A DNA stretch of 60,966 nucleotides, taken from a virus. Each line of letters begins with the position of its first letter. Position 1 is the first letter of the stretch. Made by a program: the position numbers and the translations under genes. Positions 31,685-42,052 of the stretch are shown piece after piece. Where the stretch lies: positions 1 to 60,966 of the IMG/VR virus record IMGVR_UViG_3300044998_000129. One strand, written 5' to 3'. The notes beneath the pieces were generated by a model. It had not been told where the DNA came from. It saw only the letters and a program-made list of their open reading frames with translations, and searched no databases.

Positions 31685-32895
31685 TAGCAGAACCCTACAT
31701 CCTCCGGGCGAACGATTGTCAATTCGTTAAGGCATGGAAGATAGTCGCAGTCTGGCTCGATTCCACATCCATCAACGTAAGCGTTCTCTCGGTCAGAGTC
31801 GTTGACTAGCTCAAAACGAACTGCAAAGTTAGTCTGTGCGCCAAGAGCCTGAACAAGAAGCGCGTCTAGTGTTCGAGTCCACAGCGGCTGCGACGGCTCG
31901 ATAGTCGTAAAGAATTCGCGAATCAAGGAATCAACGGCTTTGAGCTGAGATGTTGATACGCAGTCCGAAATGTCGAGAAAAACGTTGATCGGTATTGGAC
32001 GAACCGGAACGATAGCGCCGCAAATACCGACCTCAACTTGACCGAGCCCGTATCCCTGCGGCGAGCCGAACATCCAGAGATTAATCTCGTCGATCACCGA
32101 CTGCGGAGCAATCCCGCATGGAAAAGTGTTATCAAACATTACATAAAATTCAAGTTTTCCACCGCAGTCTCGACAACCGCACTCACCAGCCGGTTCGCAG
32201 TCAGAACACTTGCAGCAAGAACCCGCGCGTTGAAGAGCCCGCGTTGCACAAGGCCATTCCAACAGCTTATCCCTTATCCACGCATTTGTAGCACGCGGTT
32301 GATAGCGAAGTCGTCTCAAATAACGTGCGCGAAAAGCCTCACAAGACTCGGCGGGAGCACCATTGCAAAACGAAGCACCACAAACTTCGACAGGTTTATT
32401 GACACCCGGAAGATTTTGATTTAACGTTCCAGTTTGCAATGCCTGATTACCAATTTCACCAGCGGTCAAAGATCGAACCCTAATTACAGCGGTTCCATCT
32501 GGGCCTATTTGATTCGGTTGCTGAGAAGGCGCTGCGGTAACGTAGGTTAGCGAACCGACAATGAATTCAAGCGGGGCTGGCAAAGCGGCTCCCGGAGTTC
32601 CTGTAACTTTGATGAAACCTTGCGCGAACGAAGCAGGTAGCGGATAAACTCCATCCGCCGCCGCAAGAGCGATGAGATTCTCGCAGCACGCGGTTCTGGG
32701 GTCACGTTCCTTCCATGCTTGTTCGGAAATCGCATAAAACTCCTCAGCAATAGCGTAGTTTACAGAAGCTGCATACCATTCGTTACTTTCTGGAATAATT
32801 GTAGCACCGCCGAGGACGGTGTTTGAAAATAGTTCCAAGTAACGGTTAAAAAGCGTCTGCGGGTCTGGCCGTTCAATCTTGCAACAGGTCGTCAT
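31684..32895 (-). CDS. Baseplate J-like protein (Mu gp47)
   Basis: 403 aa. Baseplate_J pattern: AIAEEFYAISEQAWKERDP near the start, FIVGSLTYVT, LTAGEIGNQALQ and the FRARYLRRLR helix. A Cys-rich insert (CCKCSDCEPAGECGCRDC near 227-244) is not usual for the family and could bind metal or form disulfides. The ATG at 32895 overlaps the upstream stop (ATGA). Confidence 0.85.
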   Translation of the reverse strand: MTTCCKIERPDPQTLFNRYLELFSNTVLGGATIIPESNEWYAASVNYAIAEEFYAISEQAWKERDPRTACCENLIALAAADGVYPLPASFAQGFIKVTGTPGAALPAPLEFIVGSLTYVTAAPSQQPNQIGPDGTAVIRVRSLTAGEIGNQALQTGTLNQNLPGVNKPVEVCGASFCNGAPAESCEAFRARYLRRLRYQPRATNAWIRDKLLEWPCATRALQRAGSCCKCSDCEPAGECGCRDCGGKLEFYVMFDNTFPCGIAPQSVIDEINLWMFGSPQGYGLGQVEVGICGAIVPVRPIPINVFLDISDCVSTSQLKAVDSLIREFFTTIEPSQPLWTRTLDALLVQALGAQTNFAVRFELVNDSDRENAYVDGCGIEPDCDYLPCLNELTIVRPEDVGFC

Positions 32896-33485
32896 TGCCA
32901 AACCCATCCGTTCGAGAGACGAGCGCCAGCTATACCGACGCGTGCGGTTACATTTTGCCTTCCGACAACAGTAATGTCAAGCTGCATCCGACTTCCGCCA
33001 ATATAAGAACCTTTGACATCAACAGAAACAGCAACGCCTCGCTCGATCAAACGCTCAACGGTGGCCTGAGCATAAGCAACAATTAAATTGATGTTTTCCT
33101 GAATTCGTCCAGTTGCTGGAATTGTTCTAAGCAGCGTTCCGATTGCTGTGGGACCACTGGTGATATAGCTCTCTGACCAATGCCCGCCTTGCGAACCCGG
33201 ACGATAACCGCAAGGTGTATCGGGGTTTCGACCGTCTGTCATCAGCATATTAATTATAATACCGCGAAGCCAATTTGTTGTTGAAATATTACTTTCATTT
33301 TCATTTGGAGACGGACAACCTTCAGGTATTGTAATATTACAACCCAAGTCGTCGCATGTATTGCGAATTGAAAGACCAGGCTTGCCGCATTCATATCCAC
33401 AAACTTCGTTCGATCCGCAAGCATCTGGCTGAGTTGCCCAGAATAAGCGGCGTCGATCTGGAACAGGCGATACGCACTTTATCAT
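32892..33485 (-). CDS. Baseplate protein, Mu gp46-like
   Basis: 197 aa. NWLRGIIINMLMTDGR, GGHWSESY and a terminal VDVKGSYIGGSRMQLDITV fit the GP46/gp25-like wedge family. The N-terminal 60 residues carry many Cys. It overlaps neighbours by four bases on both sides. Confidence 0.75.
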   Translation of the reverse strand: MIKCVSPVPDRRRLFWATQPDACGSNEVCGYECGKPGLSIRNTCDDLGCNITIPEGCPSPNENESNISTTNWLRGIIINMLMTDGRNPDTPCGYRPGSQGGHWSESYITSGPTAIGTLLRTIPATGRIQENINLIVAYAQATVERLIERGVAVSVDVKGSYIGGSRMQLDITVVGRQNVTARVGIAGARLSNGWVWQ

Positions 33486-34078
33486 TGCGGGCCTCCGGTG
33501 TTACCAGTGCCGACTTGAACACCGCTATGGGTATGATTGTCACCAACGTTTGTTCCGTTGTGAGTAAGCGTTGTAGACTGAATATCAACAGACGGCGCTT
33601 GAATTGTCATAGGGCCGGAAGATTGAAAGACAATGTTTCCAGATAGCTGTATAGAAATATTGCCACCAGAAACGCTTATGAGAATCTCACTGTTTGGGCC
33701 GATTGCAAAGTTACCATCAGTAAGATGAGTAACCTGCTGATTGAATTCTAAGCGACGAGAAGGATCGGTCGGGTGCTGAACACCGCCGGTTCCCTCGGCC
33801 CACGGATGCTGAAGATTGCGAGGAATCGAAGCCAGCACCATTTTGTCGTTAACATCGCTGTTAAGAGACAACATAATCATTTCAGCATTGGCATCAGCCG
33901 GAAGATTAAAGCCGTAGCCAATGTTAAAGAGCGGAACTTCTTGGTCAAGTGTTCCGGTGCCGCGAACAGTCATGCTCGCACCAGCACCTGGAATATATTC
34001 AAGCGATCCCCAAATCCCGCGTTCAACAAGGTCTTGAATATCTCGACTTCTTGAACGGGGTCGCGTGAAGCTAGTCAT
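33482..34078 (-). CDS. Tail spike, Mu gp45 / P2 gpV-like
   Basis: 198 aa. Beta-rich, with the end motif DNHTHSGVQVGTGNTGGP that in Mu-like spikes holds iron at the membrane-piercing tip (His-x-His). This sits under the hub. Overlaps both neighbours. Confidence 0.85.
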   Translation of the reverse strand: MTSFTRPRSRSRDIQDLVERGIWGSLEYIPGAGASMTVRGTGTLDQEVPLFNIGYGFNLPADANAEMIMLSLNSDVNDKMVLASIPRNLQHPWAEGTGGVQHPTDPSRRLEFNQQVTHLTDGNFAIGPNSEILISVSGGNISIQLSGNIVFQSSGPMTIQAPSVDIQSTTLTHNGTNVGDNHTHSGVQVGTGNTGGPQ

Positions 34079-35418
34079 TGAGCACCCGTAAACCCTGGGT
34101 CTAATACTAGTGGCGGGTTGCTGTTTTGTCCATCTATTTCTGACAAGAAACGGTTGCCTCGACCTGGACCAACGGAGTTAACAGGTTCGCCTAGCGAGGC
34201 TAAAGGTTCTAGATCAGGACCATACCAATACCAGTCTTGCGTTCCTTGCGGAGGTCTATCCCGCTCGCTATTTTCAGGAACATCAGAGAGAAAGTCAGAA
34301 CCAGAGTTTGAAAAAGCTGATTCAATCCTCGCCGGTTGGTTAGCCAGAGTTAGTGTCGTAAACACATTATCTGGCGAGCAAACGTATTCAAGAGAGATCA
34401 CTTCAAACTCTCCATATATTCCCGCTGGTGGAATTTCAACGTAGTGCTTAACACCAATGTCCCAAAAAGAGCCACTAGGCTGTTGAAGATAAAACACCTG
34501 AAGCTGGATTTGTTTTTCTTCGCCAGCACGCATATTAGCTTCGTATTCAGCTCTCTTTTGCAAAAGCTGGTCTGTTCCATCGCCATAAAGATGAACAGTT
34601 GTAGGTATAAATGCCGCAACCGCTTTATTAGCAACACTTTGGAGCGTCGGGAGAACAGCAGGAATACCCCACTGTCCTCTCTCGATGCGCTGCCCCTTAA
34701 CAGTAATCAAACTAGCTGAAGCGTCTAGTGCTTGTTCAGCTTGAAATTGAGTAATGTTAACTCCCAAAACAAGAGGATCGCCGGTAGTGGCCACCGAGCG
34801 GGAATCGGTCACGCGAAGCCGTCCGTCTCTCGTTTCGTAAGTGTAAAGGCTTGACATTTCACTAATACGTTGAAGCTCGTCGCTGACTGCTGCACCATCA
34901 CGAAGGCGAACTTTATCGAGACCAATTGTTTCTGCCTGCCAATCAAGTTCAACACGCCAAGGTGCGATAAGACGCTCAAAAACTTCACGGTTAGTGACGC
35001 GCAAAAACGTTCCAGTTTCGTCTTGGTGAGAGCTATCAATTAAATACTTTGTTTTCCCTCGACAAGTAAACGACACCCGATAGCTATTAGGGCCTGCATT
35101 AATTCCGACCGCTCCTTCGGCTATCGAAAGAGCATTGCTATTGAACTGACCGTCTGGATCGCGACCTTGCAAAGTTACCCTGTCTGTTTCATCTGTTCGA
35201 CGATCAAGATAGCCTGTGAACGCTAAATGGCCGCCGATATAGATTAAAACTTCACGACCAGTCTGCGCGTCATAAAGAACGGGTTCAGTTGGTATCCAGC
35301 CCATGAATATTTCAATAGTTGCCGAACCCGTCAGTTCGGCTTTATCTCGTCGTAGCCGAAGCGAAGTCCAACCGATTAGTTGCTTACGCTCAATGAATAT
35401 GACAACAGGCGGGATCAA
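34075..35418 (-). CDS. Baseplate hub, Mu gp44 / P2 gpD-like
   Basis: 447 aa. Late-control-D type hub: VLIYIGGHLAFTGYLDRR and VTLQGRD near residues 60-85, then a long beta-rich body; the C-terminal 80 residues are Pro/Gly-rich and look disordered. Lies between the gp43-like protein and spike in the order of Mu. Confidence 0.8.
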   Translation of the reverse strand: MIPPVVIFIERKQLIGWTSLRLRRDKAELTGSATIEIFMGWIPTEPVLYDAQTGREVLIYIGGHLAFTGYLDRRTDETDRVTLQGRDPDGQFNSNALSIAEGAVGINAGPNSYRVSFTCRGKTKYLIDSSHQDETGTFLRVTNREVFERLIAPWRVELDWQAETIGLDKVRLRDGAAVSDELQRISEMSSLYTYETRDGRLRVTDSRSVATTGDPLVLGVNITQFQAEQALDASASLITVKGQRIERGQWGIPAVLPTLQSVANKAVAAFIPTTVHLYGDGTDQLLQKRAEYEANMRAGEEKQIQLQVFYLQQPSGSFWDIGVKHYVEIPPAGIYGEFEVISLEYVCSPDNVFTTLTLANQPARIESAFSNSGSDFLSDVPENSERDRPPQGTQDWYWYGPDLEPLASLGEPVNSVGPGRGNRFLSEIDGQNSNPPLVLDPGFTGAQ

Positions 35419-36615
35419 TTAGATTCCTCCAATCGCAGCGGCTACTTGAGGACCAATTCGACCATTATTTGCGATCAGGTTGAAGACTTCGAGCTGTCGA
35501 TGCTTCTTTCCGTCAGCGTAGATTGAATACGCTGCGACGAGCGGATGGACTGGCCCGTTGAAATTATATTGGATAAGAGTAGGCGCATTGTATGCTTTGC
35601 GATGAAGCTGCGTGGCAACATCATTCCGGAACTTCGTAAGTTCAAGGAAGAGGCAGTTGTTGCAATTTTCTCGGGCAATGGAAATCTCCTGGCTTAGCAG
35701 AGTATCAATCACATCAAGATACTCAAAGATAGTATCTAGACGAACGTCTTGCGCTTCAAACGCGCCTTGCGCCATATAGGCAGCAGCTATGATACGAACA
35801 TTTGAATATACTACATCCTCCATGCTTTTAGCGGGGTTTAGAAAAGTCGAAGTCTTTGCAGCCCCGTTAGCTAAAGCACGGAATACTTCAAATTGACGCT
35901 GCCCGCTAATGTTTAGCGCCACGGCGTTCATACCAAGCGCGATCCCTTTATCCATTATCTGCGTATCAGAAGCCATTATGTCGTCGTTAGCCAACATTTC
36001 CAAATCATACAAAATGCGATTTCTCGCAGTTTGATCTGCAACGGTGGCCGTTACTTCGGCATATGCCGAAGCGATAGCGACTATTTGATCTTGGGCCGCG
36101 TTAATTACAGCTTCTTTTCGAAATGGTTGTGCATTTGTGGGAGCATATGTTGCACTAAAGTTTGTTCGGCTGGTCGCAATTATTGGCGAAATAGCCAAAC
36201 CCAGAAGTTGACTGACGAGGCTTAGACCGTTCGGCCAGTTATTCGCCTCGACAAACTCCATATCAACGTATGTAACACCGCCTTCATCTTCAATGCGGTC
36301 GGAAACTTTAAGACTTACACAAGCAGCCGAAGCAATAACGCCGCGTGTAGGATGAACTAAAACACCCGGTCCTGGAAACTCGACAGCCGCGATAAGCGCC
36401 GCCGCTTCAAGGACATGATTATTGCTATCAAATCTTGCACGAATAGTATAGCGCCTAAGTTTTCGACCAAGGTCTGCATACGCCGTATTTTCACCAAAAG
36501 GAAATTCGCCCTCGGCCCCACGGCGTCCGTGTTGAGATTCAACGCTGATTGCCTTAAAGGGCACCAGCTTGTAACTTGCCGGGAGATAAGGTTCACGATA
36601 ACAGGCTTCAGCCAT
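35419..36615 (-). CDS. DNA_circ_N protein, Mu gp43-like
   Basis: 398 aa. The N-terminal 120 residues (RGAEGEFPFGENTAYADLGR, RYTIRARF, FPGPGVLVHPTRG) match the DNA circularisation N-terminal family, found in Mu-type tails as gp43. The rest is helical. The ATG at 36615 overlaps the tape measure stop and is preferred over 36648. It has a role in baseplate assembly. Confidence 0.8.
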   Translation of the reverse strand: MAEACYREPYLPASYKLVPFKAISVESQHGRRGAEGEFPFGENTAYADLGRKLRRYTIRARFDSNNHVLEAAALIAAVEFPGPGVLVHPTRGVIASAACVSLKVSDRIEDEGGVTYVDMEFVEANNWPNGLSLVSQLLGLAISPIIATSRTNFSATYAPTNAQPFRKEAVINAAQDQIVAIASAYAEVTATVADQTARNRILYDLEMLANDDIMASDTQIMDKGIALGMNAVALNISGQRQFEVFRALANGAAKTSTFLNPAKSMEDVVYSNVRIIAAAYMAQGAFEAQDVRLDTIFEYLDVIDTLLSQEISIARENCNNCLFLELTKFRNDVATQLHRKAYNAPTLIQYNFNGPVHPLVAAYSIYADGKKHRQLEVFNLIANNGRIGPQVAAAIGGI

Positions 36616-39600
36616 TTCCTCTACCCCTTCCGGGTCCGCCAGTATCAATCATTCGCGGAGCTTGTTGAGAGCTTACTGTTGCGCGTAGGTTTACATTAGC
36701 GCGTTGAATTTGTTCTGCGGCTGCCAATCCGATTGCATTTCCAATCTCTGGCGCTACAGCAAGAAGTCCATCGGCCACCGCAGGGCCGAAAACTTCGGCC
36801 GCCGTTTCAATAGACGTTCCCATTGTAGTCGCACTAGTTGAAAAAGTTTCACGCAGCATATCGACGTTCGTATTAAGAACGTCTTCGAGTCGAGCAGTTG
36901 CATTAGAGCCGCCCATCAACGAATCAAGGCCAGGTGTCGAACCAAACCACCGCCGCCACCAAGATTCATCAGGAGGACTGGGCAACTCAATATTTGGCGG
37001 TGTAAAGTTTTCCATCATCAACGCAGGATTTGCCGCGATACGTTCCATATCAGTTTGAAACCTGATGATAGAAGCGGCAAGATCGAGACTAGCCTGAATC
37101 ACAGCTTGAGGAAGTTCAGGTGGAAACAGGGCTTGTTGCTCCCTTGCTAATCTTTCAGCAAGAATGCTAAATTCATCTGTAGGTTCATTTAGCATTCCTC
37201 CGTAAAAAGAAGTGTTTCCAAATCCAAATTGATTGTATTCAATACTAGCTTGAACTTGATCTTTTAGGTTATCCCAGATAGTGTTGAAAAACTTGGCTAC
37301 ATCAAACCCTGTATCAGACAAAGTTTGTTCAAGGGGCAATGGAACACGGGGTGGACCGACGACGGGGATCGGGCCAAATAGATACTCGTAAGTATTTGTT
37401 ACAAGTTCACGAGCAAAGTAGTTAGCTACACGATCTAGACCGTTTAGCTGTTCTTGCGCCACTACAGCCGGGTCTTTCATTCCAATGGCTAGACCAGAGT
37501 ATGGCGGAATTTGCTCCATTGGACGAGAAAAGAGTAGCTGCCAAAAAGCCCGCATACTTTTTAAGCCATAAGGATCATCAATTGAAACCGCACCAAGCTC
37601 AGTGCTAACTACTCGCGTTTTTGTTAGTTCGTTTGCAGCACTCTCTCTAATCCGATCCAGCAAGCTAGCGAACGGATTTTGAACATTATTATTTAGAAGG
37701 TCTTGGATAAAATATCCAATACCTAGTCCTGATTTCAAAAGTTGATCCCGCACCCAATCGCCTGCATCCATAACAGAGCGAGTTAGTGAGTCAAACTGCG
37801 GATATTGTGTAGAGGAACGCGGTGCATCAATTTGGGCTTGCATTCTTTCAGCAGCAGTAGAAAGCTCGCTAGATAGTCTGTTCCAATGCCCACGCCAAGC
37901 TGCTATTAGTTCCTCTTGAGTCCTTAGATCTTTGTTAAGAGCATCTTCGACTTCTTGCTGCGGAAAGAAAGACAGCCGTATATTACCGAAGTCAGACGGC
38001 CAAGCTATTTCGCCGCTTGACGGTGGCCTAGCTTGAATAGACGGACTAAACGAGAGCTGTCCAGAAGCAGGAAAATCGCCCATAGGCGTAAAAAGAGAAT
38101 ATCCTTCTGCATTTGGATTTATTACGGGAGGATTGAAAAGCCCATGCAACCCACTGTAGAGCGATTGCCCTTTCTTATAAAGATTATCAAAAATATCAGC
38201 AAGAACACCGCCGATAGTTTCTTCTGTCGAAAGCTCTGGATTTTCTAACCGCCTACGAAAATACTCTTGATAGGCAGAAAAACCTACAGTTCCTACGACT
38301 AATGGACCAGAAATTGTTTTTAGAAAATTAGCAATCCGCGAAAGTCGCCCGCCCTGAGAAACATTAGGAGTCGCTTGATTGAGAATCCTATTTGCACCAA
38401 CGCCCGCACCAGCAAGACCAAGTGCAGCAAGCGCCTTGCCTACCCAAGATTGGCGTCTATTATTTCGGCCACCGAAGCTATCGTCGGCAAACTCGCCAAC
38501 TGCTTGAGCCGCTGCGGCGCGCGTAAGAGCTGCGGCGGCCCCGGTCAGAGCACCCGCCGATCCCGTAAGAGCACTTGCGCTTCCAGTAAGCGCCGTTGCG
38601 GGTCCAAGTAGACCAAGAGCTCGGGCTCCTCCTTCAAGAGCCTTAAACGTAGCGTAGATAGCCCCTGCGATAATACCAACGGTATCAAAAGCACTTAGTC
38701 CTTCAGCAGCAACGGCAAGTTGTTTTGTAAAATCTGCCAGTCCGTTAAGAATTGGCGCCATCGCTTCAAACAAGGGCGTCAAAACATTAGTAGTAAACGT
38801 GTTCATTTGTGCGGCAAAGTTTCTAAACGCCGCAGCCAAGTTCTTATCGGTGGCCTGTTTTGGAGTAGCTGTTACACCTAGAACTTCTTTATATTTGTTT
38901 GCTGCTTCTGTAATACCAGAAATAATGTTAGCAAGCGTTCTTGACTCTCTCGAAATAAATCCAAGTCCTTCGAGAGCCGCTTTCACAGCTATGTTATCAT
39001 TAAGATCAACGCCCTGCTCACGCAAAAGCGGAACAATAACGCTTTCGGCCCATAGACCTGGATTTTCAAATAGTAGCTCGCGCTGCCGGAAGCCACCGTC
39101 TTCTTCGGTAATACCGGCTTCTGCAAGCATTTCAAGTTGTGACTTAGAAACGCCGGGAACGTTAAGTCCTCGTGACAAAGCAATTAGTCGGTTAATATCA
39201 CCACCGATAGGGCGACGCAGATCGTCAAAAGCTGCTGCGAGACGGAAAAGACCCTCGCCGTCAATCGTGGTAGCAAGACCAGATTGAATAAGAGCAGACA
39301 AGAAAGCATTAGAATTAAATTCTGGGCCAGCTACTCGTAGGGCATTTAGGAAGCCCTGTGCTAGATCTTCACCGCGCGCTGGATCATTAGAGATTTGAGC
39401 AGATTCAATAATACCAACAAGAGCATCAGCGTCTTGTTCAGCAAATCGAGGCCGAATTAGTTTAGCCTCGGCCAACGCGGAAGTAATCGAGAAAGCAATT
39501 CTTTCAAAGTTAGGTGAGTCAGCAGGAATAGCTCCAGCAAGGTCCGTCATGATTTGACGGACCTCTGTCTGAGACATCGACCTAACTTCTGTTCCTCTTA

Positions 39601-41191
39601 GAAAATCTCTGGCTACCTGATTAATGATAGCGATGTTACCCGGAGTTCGGGTAAGCATTTGAGTTGTTGTTAGGTCTTGACCTTCAAGCGTTACTTGAGC
39701 AGCGTGAATAACTGCATATTGTAGACCGAACGATATTTCGCCCAACACCATATAGGTGAGCAGCGTTCCTACGCGCATACCGAGGCGACCGGGGTTTGTA
39801 AAGTTCTCGTCAAACCCTTCTTCAAAAGTTGACAAGTAACCGGAGCCCTTATTGTAACGCCAGTTATTCGAAGAAGGGGGAGCATAATGTCTCCCGCTAA
39901 GATCGGGAACAAAATAGCTGCTGCGCATTCCCCGAAAATCGGGAAATTGACTAAACAACCTAGCAGATTGATTTTGTAGCAGTCGAAGTCGCAGTTGAAG
40001 AGATCGTGCTCTATTAAGTGCCGTCAGAAGATCTTGACTATTAAGATTAATTTTGAAAGTTTTAAGATTTAGAAAATTCAGTGTAGAAGACAGCAGATTA
40101 GTATTGTTAAGAGCATTAACAATTTGCGAAGAGTTAACAGTTGCCGTAATCGAAGCACTACGACTTGCTGCCAAACGGTCAAGATCGGCTCTTGCTTTTG
40201 CAAGACCGATAAGTTTAACAACAATTTCTGCGTTACGCTGAGTTTCAACTTGCTTAAGTTGAGCTAAAGCATCTGTAATATTACTAACACCAACATCAAC
40301 GTAAACTTTTCGCTGACGCTCTAGATTTTTAAGCCTAGCTTCAGCATCAGTAATACCAGTCAGGGCAACGTTTATATAGACAGTTCGTTGCCGTTCTAAA
40401 TACTTAAGCCTAGCTTCAGCATCGCTAATTCCAGTAAGAGCAACATCAACATAAAGATCACGCTGCTGCTCTAGCCGACGAAGTTGTCCTTCGGCTAGGG
40501 TAGCTCCATGAACAATAGCCGTAATATTAACATGACGGGCGCGCGTCAAACGCTCTAGCGTAACTTCAATTTCAGCAGCACCAGTCAAAGAAGCGTTAAT
40601 ACGAACATTACGATTTCGCTCAAGACGCTGAAGTTGTCCCTCCGCTAAAGTAGCGCCATTAAGAATAGTCGTGATATTAACATGACGAGCGCGAGTTAGA
40701 CGTTCTACAGCCGCTTCTACTTCAGCAGCTCCAAAAAGATCTGCATTTACACGAACGCTACGCTGACGCTCTAAAGCCTTAAGTCTGGCTTCTGCATCAC
40801 TAACGCCAGTCAGACCAACGTCGATATAAGAATCGCGTTGACGCGCTAAATGTTCTAGTCTAGCGGTAACTTCTGTTACGCCAAGTAGATCAAGATCAAT
40901 TTCAGCTTTACGAAGCCGCGTAATAGCTTGCAGCTTTTCAGCTACTGCTTCTTCACCGACAAGACCGACCGCCATGTTAATTCGGCGGTCGTTGAAGTTT
41001 GCTAGTCTTTTAAGAGTATCAGAGACAGTATCGCCGCCAATTAGGGCAACCCGAAAACGGATTTGCTTATAATTGATCGAATCAATAGTTGCCCTAAGTT
41101 TTTGAAGAGCCGCGTTGACAGCAGAAATCCGGGCTCGGCTATTGCCGGTCGTTACGTTTAAGACTGCTTGTTCAACGAAACTAATCGGCAT
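36608..41191 (-). CDS. Tail tape measure protein
   Basis: 1527 aa, the longest gene, which sets tail length. Residues about 45-345 are some twelve 25-residue repeats, each a beta-like VxVxLxG strand plus a DAEARLKxLERQR helix. The centre (about 450-950) has helical and hydrophobic segments, with a TGSAxALTGAAAAL repeat. The C-terminal region is polar. It follows the tail chaperone pair as usual. Confidence 0.9.
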   Translation of the reverse strand: MPISFVEQAVLNVTTGNSRARISAVNAALQKLRATIDSINYKQIRFRVALIGGDTVSDTLKRLANFNDRRINMAVGLVGEEAVAEKLQAITRLRKAEIDLDLLGVTEVTARLEHLARQRDSYIDVGLTGVSDAEARLKALERQRSVRVNADLFGAAEVEAAVERLTRARHVNITTILNGATLAEGQLQRLERNRNVRINASLTGAAEIEVTLERLTRARHVNITAIVHGATLAEGQLRRLEQQRDLYVDVALTGISDAEARLKYLERQRTVYINVALTGITDAEARLKNLERQRKVYVDVGVSNITDALAQLKQVETQRNAEIVVKLIGLAKARADLDRLAASRSASITATVNSSQIVNALNNTNLLSSTLNFLNLKTFKINLNSQDLLTALNRARSLQLRLRLLQNQSARLFSQFPDFRGMRSSYFVPDLSGRHYAPPSSNNWRYNKGSGYLSTFEEGFDENFTNPGRLGMRVGTLLTYMVLGEISFGLQYAVIHAAQVTLEGQDLTTTQMLTRTPGNIAIINQVARDFLRGTEVRSMSQTEVRQIMTDLAGAIPADSPNFERIAFSITSALAEAKLIRPRFAEQDADALVGIIESAQISNDPARGEDLAQGFLNALRVAGPEFNSNAFLSALIQSGLATTIDGEGLFRLAAAFDDLRRPIGGDINRLIALSRGLNVPGVSKSQLEMLAEAGITEEDGGFRQRELLFENPGLWAESVIVPLLREQGVDLNDNIAVKAALEGLGFISRESRTLANIISGITEAANKYKEVLGVTATPKQATDKNLAAAFRNFAAQMNTFTTNVLTPLFEAMAPILNGLADFTKQLAVAAEGLSAFDTVGIIAGAIYATFKALEGGARALGLLGPATALTGSASALTGSAGALTGAAAALTRAAAAQAVGEFADDSFGGRNNRRQSWVGKALAALGLAGAGVGANRILNQATPNVSQGGRLSRIANFLKTISGPLVVGTVGFSAYQEYFRRRLENPELSTEETIGGVLADIFDNLYKKGQSLYSGLHGLFNPPVINPNAEGYSLFTPMGDFPASGQLSFSPSIQARPPSSGEIAWPSDFGNIRLSFFPQQEVEDALNKDLRTQEELIAAWRGHWNRLSSELSTAAERMQAQIDAPRSSTQYPQFDSLTRSVMDAGDWVRDQLLKSGLGIGYFIQDLLNNNVQNPFASLLDRIRESAANELTKTRVVSTELGAVSIDDPYGLKSMRAFWQLLFSRPMEQIPPYSGLAIGMKDPAVVAQEQLNGLDRVANYFARELVTNTYEYLFGPIPVVGPPRVPLPLEQTLSDTGFDVAKFFNTIWDNLKDQVQASIEYNQFGFGNTSFYGGMLNEPTDEFSILAERLAREQQALFPPELPQAVIQASLDLAASIIRFQTDMERIAANPALMMENFTPPNIELPSPPDESWWRRWFGSTPGLDSLMGGSNATARLEDVLNTNVDMLRETFSTSATTMGTSIETAAEVFGPAVADGLLAVAPEIGNAIGLAAAEQIQRANVNLRATVSSQQAPRMIDTGGPGRGRGNG

Positions 41192-41385
41192 CAGCGATAC
41201 TTCCTTCGTCCCTTAGCTCCTTGCGACCCGCCTATAGCCGCCTTGCTCGCCTGCTTATGAACCTTGTGGAACGCAGCAATTCGTAGGGCTAATTGTGACA
41301 GGCGAAGCGGTCTAACGTCACCGATGCTTCCTGAGAAATAACGATATTCTTCAACGCGGTCGATGACGCTAGAGGCGCTTTTCAA
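41191..41385 (-). CDS. Tail assembly chaperone, frameshift extension
   Basis: 64 aa, basic. Its frame starts with TTG overlapping the stop of the upstream chaperone. The junction reads CGT TTT TGA, so tRNA-Phe slipping back one base on TTTT at the stop would join the two proteins. Position between chaperone and tape measure is where -1 frameshift products occur in contractile-tailed phages. It may not be made as a free protein. Confidence 0.6.
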   Translation of the reverse strand: MKSASSVIDRVEEYRYFSGSIGDVRPLRLSQLALRIAAFHKVHKQASKAAIGGSQGAKGRRKYR

Positions 41386-41975
41386 AAACGGGGCAGAACT
41401 TTCAGCATGATCGTAACGCCGTCGGCCACCGTTAGCTTGTCAACCGCCCATGCTGGAAGCTGGGTCAGCTTTGAGCCGACAGGTCTTGCAAGACGGCGGA
41501 TCAGTTCAAGAGTTCGCTGCATGTCATTATCGGCGGCCAAAATATCTTCAACCTCGCCGTATGTCGAAGCCTGAAATTCTAGGCTTTTAATGGTCTGATC
41601 TTCGCCTTTGGAAGTTTTCATACCAATAGGCGTTCCAAGATCATAGATAACAGACGATGTTACGCCGTCGCCATCGTTAGCGACAGTCCCGGCGGTTCCT
41701 TGTCCAATGTCCAAAGCGGCGATGATGCTTTTCGCCACAGGGATCGGGAGGCGGGCTAGGCTTGTGTCGTCGATCTGGATTCGCTTTCCACCAGATTCAA
41801 AATGCGTTTGATACGCAATGCGGGCTCTTTGGAGAGCCGTTTGTGGCTTGAGTTTGCTACTGACCGCCGTCATCCACAAGTCGCACATTTCGACGAAAGT
41901 CAGCGGATGAACAGTAATAGTGTCGATGACAGTTTCGCCGATCTTCACTTCATGTTCAAATTCGATCTTTTCCAT
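41382..41975 (-). CDS. Tail assembly chaperone (Mu gp41-like)
   Basis: 197 aa. The opening FEHEVKIGETVIDTITVHPLTFVEMCDLW has the beta-hairpin start of gp41-like tail chaperones. It bridges tube and tape measure during assembly. It ends at a T-run that could cause frameshifting into the next frame. Confidence 0.7.
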   Translation of the reverse strand: MEKIEFEHEVKIGETVIDTITVHPLTFVEMCDLWMTAVSSKLKPQTALQRARIAYQTHFESGGKRIQIDDTSLARLPIPVAKSIIAALDIGQGTAGTVANDGDGVTSSVIYDLGTPIGMKTSKGEDQTIKSLEFQASTYGEVEDILAADNDMQRTLELIRRLARPVGSKLTQLPAWAVDKLTVADGVTIMLKVLPRF

Positions 41976-42011
41976 ATTAGATTCCTACGCTACCTGCGCT
42001 TCAAAGGGCGC

Positions 42012-42042
42012 CGCCCTCTCCCGCGCAGGTAAGGAGAGGGCG
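42012..42042 (-). terminator. 10-bp hairpin between tube and chaperone genes
   Basis: CGCCCTCTCC pairs perfectly with GGAGAGGGCG across eleven bases. With the hairpin at 42053 it would reduce read-through from the highly expressed tube gene to the chaperone. Confidence 0.6.
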
Positions 42043-42052
42043 ACTATTCCTA

